DNA of 64,000 nt from Limnobacter sp. 130 (GTDB lineage: Bacteria > Pseudomonadota > Gammaproteobacteria > Burkholderiales > Burkholderiaceae_B): positions 558,001 to 622,000 of the forward strand of contig NZ_LR732330.1 in assembly GCF_902506325.1 (NCBI RefSeq), given 5' to 3'. How positions within the stretch are numbered: position 1 is the stretch's first letter; every line of letters starts with the position of its first letter. Made by a program: the position numbers and the translations under genes. The notes below the pieces were generated by a model. The model was not told where the DNA came from. It searched no databases and saw only the letters and a list, made by a program, of their open reading frames with translations. This document shows positions 38,528 through 46,888 of the stretch, piece after piece.

Positions 38528-39583
38528 ATGCCCTGGATGATTTACGGTGCCAATGGTTACACCGGTGAAATGATTGCACGTGAAGCCGCCAAACGCGGCA
38601 TGCGCCCCATTTTGGCAGGCCGCAATGAAGCGGCGGTTACAGCCCTGGCCAATCAATTGAGTTTGCCCAGCCGGGTTTTCTCGCTGAGCGACGAGACTGA
38701 AATTCTGGAAGGCCTGAATGAAGTCGACCTAGTGCTGCACTGCGCGGGTCCGTTTTCAGAAACCGCCGAGCCAATGATGATGGCCTGCCTTCAGACCAAA
38801 ACACACTACCTTGACATTACCGGTGAAATTTCAGTGTTCGAACTGGCCCAGTCGCTAAGCGGCAAGGCGCGCAAACAGAAAATTGTGTTGTGCCCCGGCG
38901 TGGGTTTTGATGTGATTCCAACAGATTGCGTTGCTGCACGCCTGCATGAAACACTGCCCGATGCCACACATTTGGCCTTGGGTTTTGATTCCAGAAGTGG
39001 TTTGTCAGCAGGTACCGCCAAAACCACCGTGGAGGCCATGAAACTGGGTGGCCGTGTGCGTGAAGGCGGTGAAATCAAGGCCGTGGGTCTGGGCTACAGC
39101 ACCCGAGAAATCAATTTTGGCAATGGCACCAAGTTTGCCGTCACGATTCCTTGGGGCGATGTGTCTACCGCATTTCATAGCACCGGCATTCGTAACATCG
39201 AGGTGTACATTCCCTCCTCGCCAAAATCAGTACGCATGATGCGCGCTGCTAACCTGGCACGCCCAATTCTTGGCATGTCGCTTGTACAGGGAATTCTGAA
39301 AAAACAGGCTGCAAAGGTTGAAGGCCCGAATGAGGAACAACGTGCAAAAATGCCTGCGTACGTTTGGGGTGAAGCCACCAATGCCGAGGGCAAGAAGGTG
39401 GTCGCGCGCGTTAAAACCGCCAACGGTTATTCGCTAACGGTGATGGGATCATTGGCGGTAGCCAGCTTCATTTTGATGGAAAAAAATGTAGCTGGTGGTG
39501 CCTACACGCCGTCGAAGCTGATGGGCAGTGATTTGGTAGAGCGCCTCGACGGGTGCGGGAAAATCCAGATCTTCGAGCAGTAA
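38528..39583 (+). CDS. Saccharopine dehydrogenase-like NAD(P)-binding protein
   Basis: This 351-residue protein has the Rossmann motif IYGANGYTGEMIAREAAKRG (about residues 4-23), followed by HCAGPFSETAEPMMMACL, typical of the saccharopine dehydrogenase-like family that includes trans-acting enoyl reductases of lipid synthesis. The rest has no clear membrane segment. It is probably cotranscribed with the SRPBCC gene and ends before a strong bidirectional terminator. Substrate unknown; despite the family name, lysine metabolism is unlikely. Confidence 0.78.
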   Translation: MPWMIYGANGYTGEMIAREAAKRGMRPILAGRNEAAVTALANQLSLPSRVFSLSDETEILEGLNEVDLVLHCAGPFSETAEPMMMACLQTKTHYLDITGEISVFELAQSLSGKARKQKIVLCPGVGFDVIPTDCVAARLHETLPDATHLALGFDSRSGLSAGTAKTTVEAMKLGGRVREGGEIKAVGLGYSTREINFGNGTKFAVTIPWGDVSTAFHSTGIRNIEVYIPSSPKSVRMMRAANLARPILGMSLVQGILKKQAAKVEGPNEEQRAKMPAYVWGEATNAEGKKVVARVKTANGYSLTVMGSLAVASFILMEKNVAGGAYTPSKLMGSDLVERLDGCGKIQIFEQ

Positions 39584-39603
39584 GTTTTTCGCGCAGATTC
39601 AAT

Positions 39604-39645
39604 AAAAAAACCCCTTGCTGTTTTGATGCAGCAAGGGGTTTTTCT
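39604..39645. terminator. Bidirectional intrinsic terminator
   Basis: AAAACCCCTTGCTG pairs with CAGCAAGGGGTTTT around an 8-nt loop, with A/T runs on both sides. It serves the saccharopine-dehydrogenase-like gene on the plus strand and the BamE-like lipoprotein gene on the minus strand, whose stop codons flank it. Confidence 0.92.
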
Positions 39646-39657
39646 TAAGCCTGAAAA

Positions 39658-40497
39658 TTACTTCTGAAATTCTTCGCGTTGAATTTTCCAGGCACCACTG
39701 GCTTTGGACAGGGTAAGCACTTTAATACCCGAGTCCTTGTAACGGTTGGATGAATAGTCCTGCTTAAACTTGACCGTGGCCAAGGCTTCGGACTGCACAT
39801 CAATTTGAACATCGGACACAGTTACCGAAATTGATTCCTTGTCAGACAAACGCGCGCGGCGCTGACTTTCCCAGGCACTGCGAGACTTTTTACCATGCTC
39901 AAAGGTGTCCGCGTAGAAACCCAAATAACCTTGAACGTCTTTGGAAGACCATGCGGCTGCCCAATTGCTTAACATGTCGTTGATGGTTGCAGCGTCACCC
40001 ACATCGGCACCAACTGCCAGGCTGGGCTCGGGTGCCATCACTTCGCCAGCGCTGGCTTCAGGTGCAACAACTGCAGAAGCATCAACTACCGGTGCTTCGG
40101 CTGAAGCCTCAGCCACTGGGGGAGGCGGAGGTGTCAATGGCGCAAGACGAACCACTTTCTGGTCTTTAAAATAAACTGCGTAAGGCACGAACTCTTCATT
40201 GGCGCCCTGCCCTTTTTTCAAGATGTAGTCCCAGCGATCATCTTGATCCTTTTCACTTAGCATGGGCATGCCCAATCGGTTTTGCACTTGAAGCGGCGAC
40301 ATGCCAAGCTTGATTCGGGCCAAATCAATGTTGGTAATGAATTCACGTGGGCCGACATGTTCAAAGTCAGAATCAAGATATTCGGGGATGTCTTTGACGC
40401 CTGTAATTGATCCGCAAGCGGCCAGAACAGTGACGGAAAGCGCCAAGGCCGCAGTTTTGATAAAACGAGAAGTGCCGATGCGATCAAATGTACTCAA
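39658..40497 (-). CDS. BamE-like lipoprotein with C-terminal NTF2-like domain
   Basis: This 279-residue protein has a lipoprotein signal with lipobox VLAACGS (Cys at about residue 28). The next part (about 50-125) resembles BamE/SmpA: IKLGMSPLQVQNRLGMPML followed by RWDYIL. A Pro/Ala/Glu-rich linker leads to a C-terminal domain (about 165-279) of the NTF2/SnoaL-like type found after Cds6-type periplasmic proteins (WAAAWSSKDVQGYLGFYAD). I chose the TTG start at 40497 because GGGAG lies 7 nt upstream and it puts the signal peptide at the right distance; the frame has no suitable ATG. Confidence 0.75.
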   Translation of the reverse strand: MSTFDRIGTSRFIKTAALALSVTVLAACGSITGVKDIPEYLDSDFEHVGPREFITNIDLARIKLGMSPLQVQNRLGMPMLSEKDQDDRWDYILKKGQGANEEFVPYAVYFKDQKVVRLAPLTPPPPPVAEASAEAPVVDASAVVAPEASAGEVMAPEPSLAVGADVGDAATINDMLSNWAAAWSSKDVQGYLGFYADTFEHGKKSRSAWESQRRARLSDKESISVTVSDVQIDVQSEALATVKFKQDYSSNRYKDSGIKVLTLSKASGAWKIQREEFQK

Positions 40498-40758
40498 AGT
40501 TGTCTCCCTTTGATGTGTATTGTGTGAAAGTCGTTTGATAATAAAGGAATGCAGCAAGCCTACCCTAGATGCAGGCTTGAAAATCGAATGTCTACGCGCA
40601 TCTTAACCAATGCCACTCTGTTTGGTAAACACCCGTATACATTTGGATTGCGCTTACAATGCCAGTACCCAATGTTTACGATAGCAATTCATGATCAATA
40701 AAAATCAATTATAGATATTGACTATTGCAATTCACGTGCAACACACAGGATTAAAACT

Positions 40759-41901
40759 ATGAACACCACCATCATTGGCAGCGGCGTGGCCGCCTGGACT
40801 TTGGTTCGAGAACTTCGCAAAGCCGACCCGGAAGCAGAAATTCGCCTGATCACAGCCGACAGCGGCGACTTTTATTCCAAACCCATGTTGAGCAATGCAT
40901 TGGCCAGCGGAAAAACGGCAGAAACCCTGGTGATGACGCCCGCTGCAAAATTTGCTGAGCAACAAAAAGTTGAACTGGTGGCCAACACCACGGTGAACTC
41001 AGTGGATGCCGCTGCGCGCAAGTTAAGCAGCAGTGCGGGCGAATTCAGCTATGACAACCTGGTGTTGGCCTTGGGCGCCGACACCATCAAACTGCCCATT
41101 GAAGGCGATGGTGCCGCCGACGTTATCAGCGTGAACGATCTGAATGATTACGCTGAATTCAGAAAACTGCTGGACGGCAAACAAGAAGTAGCCGTATTGG
41201 GTGCCGGTTTGATTGGTTGTGAATTTGCCAATGATTTGCTGAAGGCCAACATTCACACCACCGTGTTTGATCTGGCCGATCGCCCCTTGGCACGACTGCT
41301 GCCCGAGCAAGCCAGCACATTCATGCAAAACAAGCTGGCCGAAAAAGGCGTGAGCTGGAAGCTGGGCCGCACGGTCAGCAATATTGCAAAAACTGGCGCA
41401 AGCTACACATTGACCGATTCCACCGGTGAAACCACACAGGCCGATTTGGTGCTGTCTGCAGTGGGATTGAAGCCACGTATCGATTTGGCTGCCAAAACAG
41501 GATTGAATGTAGCGCGTGGCGTGGTGGTGAACAGCATTGGCCAAACCAGCAACGAGAACATTTACGCGCTTGGCGATTGCGCCGAATACCTGGGCAAGTT
41601 TGTGTTGCCCTACATTATGCCGGTGATGCAAGCGGCACGCGCCATGGCACAAACATTGGCTGGCAAGCCGACCGACATCAAATTCCCCGCCATGCCGGTG
41701 AGCATTAAAACGCCCGACTGCCCCGCTGTGGTAAACCCACCCCTGCCGGAACACGAAGGTGAATGGGAAATAACAGCCGATGAGAATGGCGTGAAAGCCT
41801 TGTTCAAGGGCAAGGATGGCGCACTGCTGGGCATGGCCTTGCTGGGTGAGGCCAGCAAAGAACGCCAAGCTTTAACCCCCCAACTGCCTGCGATGATTTA
41901 A
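40759..41901 (+). CDS. FAD-dependent NAD(P)H oxidoreductase, rubredoxin reductase-like
   Basis: This 380-residue flavoprotein has an N-terminal FAD motif (TIIGSGVAAWTLVREL, residues 4-19), an NAD(P)H motif (VAVLGAGLIGCEFANDL, about 144-160) and the second FAD motif ENIYALGDCAEY (about 269-280). It is closest in layout to rubredoxin-NAD(+) reductases such as AlkT. No rubredoxin gene is nearby, so the electron acceptor is not known. The 200 bp before it (40,558-40,758) is AT-rich and holds no gene. Confidence 0.8.
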   Translation: MNTTIIGSGVAAWTLVRELRKADPEAEIRLITADSGDFYSKPMLSNALASGKTAETLVMTPAAKFAEQQKVELVANTTVNSVDAAARKLSSSAGEFSYDNLVLALGADTIKLPIEGDGAADVISVNDLNDYAEFRKLLDGKQEVAVLGAGLIGCEFANDLLKANIHTTVFDLADRPLARLLPEQASTFMQNKLAEKGVSWKLGRTVSNIAKTGASYTLTDSTGETTQADLVLSAVGLKPRIDLAAKTGLNVARGVVVNSIGQTSNENIYALGDCAEYLGKFVLPYIMPVMQAARAMAQTLAGKPTDIKFPAMPVSIKTPDCPAVVNPPLPEHEGEWEITADENGVKALFKGKDGALLGMALLGEASKERQALTPQLPAMI

Positions 41902-41939
41902 AATTGCGGCAACGTTAAACCTATTGAATTGGAAACCGA

Positions 41940-43601
41940 ATGGCCCAGTACGTCTACAGCATGAACCGCGTGGGGAAAATTGTTCCCCCCAAGCGCCAGA
42001 TCTTGAAAAACATTTCGCTGAGCTTTTTCCCCGGCGCAAAAATTGGTGTGCTGGGCTTGAACGGCTCTGGCAAATCCACCCTGCTTAAAATTATGGCGGG
42101 TGTGGACAAAGACATTGAAGGCGAAGCAGTGCCCATGCCCAATTTGAACATTGGGTACTTGAGCCAAGAACCGGAACTGAACCCCGAGCACACCGTGCGC
42201 CAAGCAGTTGAAGAAGGCCTGGGTGAACTGGGCATGGCCCAGCAAAAGCTGGAAGAAATTTACGCGGCTTATGCAGACCCTGACGCTGACTTTGACAAAC
42301 TGGCTGAAGAGCAGGCCAAGTGGGAAGCGGTTATTTCAGCCGCAGGCAACGATGCAGAGCACCTGATGGAAATTGCAGCCGATTCATTGCGCCTGCCACC
42401 TTGGGAAGCCAACGTAGCCAACTTGTCGGGCGGTGAAAAGCGCCGCGTGGCCCTGTGCCGCCTGCTGATGAGCAAACCCGACATGCTGCTGCTCGACGAA
42501 CCCACCAACCACCTGGATGCGGAATCGGTGCATTGGCTGGAACAGTTCCTTCACAAATTCCCGGGCACCGTGGTCGCTGTTACCCACGACCGCTACTTTT
42601 TGGACAACGCTGCCGAATGGATTCTGGAACTGGACCGTGGATCTGGCATTCCATGGAAGGGTAACTACAGTTCTTGGCTGGACCAGAAACAGGATCGCCT
42701 GAAGCAGGAAGAAAGCAGCGAAAGCGCGCGCCAAAAAGCGCTGAAGAAAGAACTGGAATGGGTTCGCCAAAACCCAAAGGGTCGCCAGGCCAAGTCCAAA
42801 GCGCGTATTGCACGCTTTGAAGAATTGTCGAGCCATGAATACCAAAAGCGCAATGAAACACAGGAAATTTTCATTCCCGTGGCGGAGCGTTTGGGCAACG
42901 AAGTATTTGAGTTTGAGAATGTGAGCAAAGCCTTTGGCGATCGCTTACTGATCGACAACCTCAGCTTTAAAGTACCACCCGGCGCAATTGTGGGTGTTAT
43001 TGGCCCCAACGGTGCGGGTAAATCAACCCTGTTCAAAATGATTGCAGGCAAGGAAGAACCCACCAGCGGCAACATCAAGATTGGATCTACAGTGCGCATG
43101 GCTGTTGTGGACCAGGCCCGCGATTCACTGCCCAACGACAAAACCGTGTTTGATGGCGTGGCCGACGGTGCCGACATTTTGACTGTAGGCAAGTTTGAAA
43201 TGCCCTCACGTGCCTACCTGGGCCGCTTCAACTTCAAGGGTGGCGACCAGCAAAAGTTGATCGGCAATTTGTCGGGCGGTGAACGTGGCCGCCTGCATTT
43301 GGCCAAAACCCTGATTTCCGGCGGTAACGTGTTGCTGCTGGACGAACCCTCGAACGACCTGGACGTGGAAACACTGCGTTCGCTGGAAGACGCGCTGCTG
43401 GAATTTGCGGGCACTGTGCTGGTTACATCGCACGACCGCTGGTTCTTGGACCGCATTGCCACGCACATTTTGTCGTGTGAAGGCGATTCGCAGTGGGTGT
43501 TCTTCGATGGCAACTTCCAGGAATACGAAGCCGACAAAATCAAGCGACTGGGTGAAGAAGGTGCGCGCCCGAAGCGAGTGCGTTACAAGCCTTTGAAGTG
43601 A
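41940..43601 (+). CDS. ettA: Energy-dependent translational throttle protein EttA
   Basis: EttA is an ABC-F ATPase that binds the ribosomal E site and gates the first steps of elongation according to ATP level. Two ABC domains are present in 553 residues: Walker A GLNGSGKSTLL (about 39) and GPNGAGKSTLF (about 355), with signatures NLSGGEKRR and NLSGGERGR. The arm-containing linker lies between. No transmembrane segments are present. It starts 38 bp after the flavoprotein gene and ends at a strong terminator that marks the edge of the cassette array. Confidence 0.95.
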   Translation: MAQYVYSMNRVGKIVPPKRQILKNISLSFFPGAKIGVLGLNGSGKSTLLKIMAGVDKDIEGEAVPMPNLNIGYLSQEPELNPEHTVRQAVEEGLGELGMAQQKLEEIYAAYADPDADFDKLAEEQAKWEAVISAAGNDAEHLMEIAADSLRLPPWEANVANLSGGEKRRVALCRLLMSKPDMLLLDEPTNHLDAESVHWLEQFLHKFPGTVVAVTHDRYFLDNAAEWILELDRGSGIPWKGNYSSWLDQKQDRLKQEESSESARQKALKKELEWVRQNPKGRQAKSKARIARFEELSSHEYQKRNETQEIFIPVAERLGNEVFEFENVSKAFGDRLLIDNLSFKVPPGAIVGVIGPNGAGKSTLFKMIAGKEEPTSGNIKIGSTVRMAVVDQARDSLPNDKTVFDGVADGADILTVGKFEMPSRAYLGRFNFKGGDQQKLIGNLSGGERGRLHLAKTLISGGNVLLLDEPSNDLDVETLRSLEDALLEFAGTVLVTSHDRWFLDRIATHILSCEGDSQWVFFDGNFQEYEADKIKRLGEEGARPKRVRYKPLK

Positions 43602-43620
43602 TTTTTTTGGATAGATGTAA

Positions 43621-43659
43621 AAAAAACCGAACCTTGGGTGAACCGGGTTCGGTTTTTTT
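43621..43659. terminator. Bidirectional terminator between ettA and the cassette array
   Basis: AAAAAACCGAACC pairs with GGTTCGGTTTTTT around a 12-nt loop. A/T runs flank both sides, so it can stop ettA transcripts on the plus strand and transcripts leaving the cassette array on the minus strand. Confidence 0.92.
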
Positions 43660-43701
43660 ATTGGGGGTTGGGGGGTTGTCCGTGCTAAATACTGGGGGAA
43701 A

Positions 43702-43771
43702 CCCTAACGCTAAAGTTAAGCGGCGGCGACCTGCGGAGCAGGTTGATATCCGCTTGAGCAAACAGTTAGGT
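43702..43771 (-). repeat. attC of cassette 15 (terminal)
   Basis: A 70-bp site with CCCTAAC at the left and GTTAGGT at the right; TTAAGCGG and CCGCTTGA form the inner arms. The left box departs from RYYYAAC at its first base. It closes the array 42 bp from the ettA terminator. Confidence 0.8.
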
Positions 43772-43805
43772 CAATTTGTGAAACTCTCATGATTTGCCTC
43801 TCGCA

Positions 43806-44342
43806 TCACAGGGGATGAATAGGTTCAGTGATGAATTTTTCGCCAAATTCAATGGCTTTTATCATTTCGGCCCTGATTTTTGTGACGTCTCTAGCCTGTG
43901 TGGCTTCAAAAAATTCTTGGTTCAACTTAAGTTGAACGCCACAGAATCCTGGTCGTGTTGGGATGGTTATGGCGATTGGAATTGCGGCGGCGATGCATCC
44001 ACCAATAAATTCAAGAATATTTATTTTTATAAGTATTTCACTTGGGTTTCCAAGCGGTTGGATGATAAAGCCGCCGGTTGTCAAATTTCCGCGAATAATA
44101 ACTTTGGAGCGGTCGGGACGCCATTCATCTGTTAAGTGCTCTATTTGTCTCCAGCCGCAGTACCAAGATCTGCAAGTATTGGGTCGCGAGTCATATATGC
44201 TACATCCCTTATCAGGTGACAGATGCTCACACGGTTGATCAGCATGCTTCTTCAGCATTGGTTCGTCTATTCGTAGCGCAACGCAACACGCGTTGCAAGA
44301 GCCGCATTCCCGGCCTGGAACTAATTGCTCATTTTTGTTCAT
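43806..44342 (-). CDS. Cassette 15: YkgJ family cysteine cluster protein
   Basis: This 178-residue protein has an N-terminal cysteine cluster, C13-x2-C16-x2-C19-C20, with further cysteines at C38, C47, C57 and C62. That matches the CxxCxxCC pattern of the YkgJ family (zinc or iron chelating, function unknown). The C-terminal part has one hydrophobic stretch (about 108-125) and no recognisable fold. I start at the ATG at 44342, since the frame upstream runs into attC 14. Copies of this family are common on chromosomes, and the flanking attC 14 has a degenerate box, so this cassette may be fixed. Confidence 0.75.
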   Translation of the reverse strand: MNKNEQLVPGRECGSCNACCVALRIDEPMLKKHADQPCEHLSPDKGCSIYDSRPNTCRSWYCGWRQIEHLTDEWRPDRSKVIIRGNLTTGGFIIQPLGNPSEILIKINILEFIGGCIAAAIPIAITIPTRPGFCGVQLKLNQEFFEATQARDVTKIRAEMIKAIEFGEKFITEPIHPL

Positions 44343-44350
44343 GGCTCTAG

Positions 44351-44455
44351 GGCCTAATGTTTTAAGTGAGCGGCTGACAAATGGCCCGCGCCCACGCTTG
44401 AATAACAAACCAACCGAGCCGCCATTTGGCAGTCCGCTCGACGGATGGGTTGGGC
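44351..44455 (-). repeat. attC of cassette 14 (degenerate R' box)
   Basis: A 105-bp site with GCCTAAT at the left, where RYYYAAC is expected, and GTTGGGC at the right. The arms AGTGAGCGGCTGACAAATGG and CCATTTGGCAGTCCGCTC are complementary with few mismatches. The lost AAC would reduce recombination at this junction. Confidence 0.75.
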
Positions 44456-44460
44456 TTTCA

Positions 44461-45459
44461 TCATTGAACTAACGAGTCAGTCCGCACCAATTTGTAATCT
44501 TGCGAAAGTGACATATCGGTAGCCAAATTGATGATCTCAATTTCATATTCGCCCAGTTCGTTTGGTGTATGGTCTTTCAGAAACAAGGATGGGTCGCAGT
44601 GGTCATACGGATTAAGGTTAGTGTCAATCAAAGGAAACGAAACCGGCAAGGGGCCTTTGCTGCCCTTGATTGTCACTACTCCCAAAATTATCAGCGATCC
44701 GAAGCTACTCGGCTCCGAGGTTATACTGCCAGTCGGAAGCCGTCTTTGCCCACTAAGAATTCGGAAGTGATTTTCAGTTTCCAGTTTGCAACTTGCACGA
44801 CTGCCATCATTTAGCGCAAACGTTGTGTTGGACATTAAACACAAAATGGCAAGCGAAATTCGATCAGTCTGAGCATCCCACGCTTGCTCATCAAAGTTGA
44901 CCCCTTGAGCATGCATAACCTCCTTCATTTGTTGGTGAAAGTCTCGAACATGAAAGGCAGGCCGTGAATGAATGAATCCAGTAACATATTGCAGGGCTGC
45001 GATAAGCTCTGAACCACCCTTGCCTGTTCGCAACGAACAAGTATCGGTTTTCCTATCGACTGTGAAATTTGATTCAATCTTTTTGATAAGTGAAGAATGA
45101 CTCACTTTAAATTCGGCTTTTAGCCGACGCTCATCCGAAAGACGAGTCTGAGAAAGGAATAAGCGATAGACATATGATGGGAACGGCGCATCCAAAATTA
45201 AGGACTTTTTCCCCGAAACATATTCAACGAAAAATCGCATTGAATCAGCCATCGCTGTCAGAGATTGCTGTGCAACACCTCTATCACGTGCATCTGGATG
45301 AGCTACAAAATGCGCAACCTCAAGAAAGACGGTTCTTGTGCATGCATATGGCCGTAGCTTCATAAGTAGACCATCGATGTCATTTGCATCGAACTGCCCG
45401 CCTTGGATGCGAGAAATGGTCTGGTTAAGTTTGGCGCGGTCTTTGAGTGGCAGCATCAT
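44461..45459 (-). CDS. Cassette 14: hypothetical protein
   Basis: I do not recognise this 332-residue soluble protein. It has no signal peptide or membrane segment. The ATG at 45459 begins MMLPLKDRAKLNQT; a GTG 78 bp upstream at 45537 lies inside attC 13 and is less likely. The stop is 5 bp from the R'' box of its attC. Among cassettes it is one of the longest. No catalytic motif is evident. Confidence 0.6.
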   Translation of the reverse strand: MMLPLKDRAKLNQTISRIQGGQFDANDIDGLLMKLRPYACTRTVFLEVAHFVAHPDARDRGVAQQSLTAMADSMRFFVEYVSGKKSLILDAPFPSYVYRLFLSQTRLSDERRLKAEFKVSHSSLIKKIESNFTVDRKTDTCSLRTGKGGSELIAALQYVTGFIHSRPAFHVRDFHQQMKEVMHAQGVNFDEQAWDAQTDRISLAILCLMSNTTFALNDGSRASCKLETENHFRILSGQRRLPTGSITSEPSSFGSLIILGVVTIKGSKGPLPVSFPLIDTNLNPYDHCDPSLFLKDHTPNELGEYEIEIINLATDMSLSQDYKLVRTDSLVQ

Positions 45460-45505
45460 TTGGTCACCGATTGTTTTGGTTGAACTTGCGCTGTTTTCAT
45501 ATGAA

Positions 45506-45591
45506 GCCCAACGTTTTAACTGGCCGGAACGCAGCACATACGCGAAGCGACTTCCTTCAGTTGCGTTTCCGTGTCGAGTGACATGCTAAGC
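45506..45591 (-). repeat. attC of cassette 13
   Basis: An 86-bp site with GCCCAAC at the left and GCTAAGC at the right (one mismatch to GTTRRRY). The inner arms GGAACGCA and TGCGTTTCC pair. Confidence 0.75.
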
Positions 45592-46023
45592 CTCACGGCT
45601 TGCCATGACACCAACGTTGTCAATAAACCACGATCGGTACGGCGCTGCGTAACAAAGCATGACACACCCACCCCACAAATAAGAGGCAAGATATGAGAAC
45701 GCAGCGGCAAACCCCGACTGCCCGCTAAAGCCTAATCCAAACCACCCGATTAGTGTGAGTGCCGTTCCAACAACTGCAAGTCGAGGCGCCCAGCGTCGAA
45801 AGCGATAAAGTCCATACGTCGAAACTAGCGCCAAGCCTGCACCGGGCAAACCAAAAACTAACCCAATCACCAGACGAGGCGTGGGCAATCCGGCATCGTA
45901 TTCCTCTTGGGCTACGCGCAGAGCGTCAGGTACCAGCGAAGGTACGGCCAAATCCAGGAAGCCTCCGAGCGCGCCGAGCAACAAAGAAAGTAGCAGGATG
46001 ATCCGATATTGAGTTTGAGTCAT
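45586..46023 (-). CDS. Cassette 13: four-helix membrane protein
   Basis: This 145-residue protein is almost entirely hydrophobic, with four predicted helices (about 7-28, 50-70, 80-100 and 105-125) and short charged loops (RFRRWAPR between helices two and three). I recognise no family. The stop codon TAG lies inside the R'' box of its own attC, a common feature of gene cassettes. Confidence 0.65.
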   Translation of the reverse strand: MTQTQYRIILLLSLLLGALGGFLDLAVPSLVPDALRVAQEEYDAGLPTPRLVIGLVFGLPGAGLALVSTYGLYRFRRWAPRLAVVGTALTLIGWFGLGFSGQSGFAAAFSYLASYLWGGCVMLCYAAPYRSWFIDNVGVMASREA

Positions 46024-46050
46024 ACAAGTGATTTCATAAAGTTTAGTGAG

Positions 46051-46148
46051 GCTTAACGCCGGTATTCAGGGGAGTTTGAGGTTTCAGACAGTTTGGGGCG
46101 ACAAAATGGCCGACGGGTCAAACGTCCCACTGCAACACCTTGTTAGAC
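46051..46148 (-). repeat. attC of cassette 12
   Basis: A 98-bp site bounded by GCTTAAC and GTTAGAC, both matching the consensus. The centre is longer and less symmetrical than in neighbouring sites. Confidence 0.8.
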
Positions 46149-46811
46149 CGATATTCCACGACTTGGACACAGCGACAATCCGGTACCGTTCGCATAGTTT
46201 AAGAGCATCTCTCCAGTGATTTGCATAGGACCTAGTGTTGCTACCTCAGTAGCGCGGCCACCGTTTGAATGGTTTAAAAATAGCCTGAATGTGTAATTCC
46301 CCTCTTTCCATGTCGAGAAAGGATACTTTTCCGCCCTTTCCTCTTGAGAGAATAGGAGGTGCTTCTTTTGGGTTTCTTTTCCATCTAAGGAAAAGGCATT
46401 GAACGAACCAACAATGTTTTCGCCGTGGAGTTTACGAATACCTGACAAATATTTCTGAAAATCCACCTGTGCCAACGGCGTATACATCTTGACTACTCCG
46501 TCGCATTCCACGCGAAGTGCAAGCATGTGAACTACTCCTGCACCATTACCTTTGTTCATGAAGGTAATCGGCAACACGAGAGCAAGACTGTCGTGTGAAG
46601 GACCACTAGTTGGAGCTAGGATTATTTCATCCAAAAGCACTACGGGCTGGAACGGGAAGATGTCTTCCTTAAAGGCTGAAACAATAGACACTACAAGCGC
46701 TAACAGGGAAATCAAAACAGCGACGTACTGTGCAATAGAGGCATCAACCACGAGGAGGCCAGAGATCACCAGCACGCTCGCGACGAATAGGGCTACGATA
46801 ATTTTAGGCAT
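46143..46811 (-). CDS. Cassette 12: membrane-anchored hypothetical protein
   Basis: This 222-residue protein starts with two adjacent membrane helices (about 3-23 and 29-46), followed by a soluble domain of about 170 residues with beta-rich character (TFMNKGNGAGVVHMLALRVE). I do not recognise the family. I chose the ATG at 46811 because it lies inside the cassette, just after the R' box of attC 11; the ATG at 46829 would lie in the preceding cassette. The stop overlaps the R'' box. Confidence 0.65.
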   Translation of the reverse strand: MPKIIVALFVASVLVISGLLVVDASIAQYVAVLISLLALVVSIVSAFKEDIFPFQPVVLLDEIILAPTSGPSHDSLALVLPITFMNKGNGAGVVHMLALRVECDGVVKMYTPLAQVDFQKYLSGIRKLHGENIVGSFNAFSLDGKETQKKHLLFSQEERAEKYPFSTWKEGNYTFRLFLNHSNGGRATEVATLGPMQITGEMLLNYANGTGLSLCPSRGISV

Positions 46812-46813
46812 CG

Positions 46814-46882
46814 ATTTAACGTTTGACATGAGAGGCTAGGCCCAGCTTGCCGGGACTGGTCCTCTCGATGGAAGGATTAGGC
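46814..46882 (-). repeat. attC of cassette 11
   Basis: A 69-bp site bounded by ATTTAAC and ATTAGGC (the right box lacks the G of GTT). Its minus strand reads CCTTCCATCGAGAGGACC... with arms AGAGG and CCTCT. This class of attC, different from the GCCTAACG type seen elsewhere in the array, is common in environmental cassettes. Confidence 0.7.
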
Positions 46883-46888
46883 GTCGTC

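Noticed and set aside
43794-44135. Plus-strand 113-codon frame in cassette 15
   Set aside because: It is antisense to the YkgJ-type gene, which is supported by its cysteine cluster and by cassette polarity.
46829-46829. Upstream Met (MSNVKSMPK) as the start of the cassette 12 gene
   Set aside because: That codon lies inside attC 11 on the far side of the recombination point, so it would not travel with the cassette.
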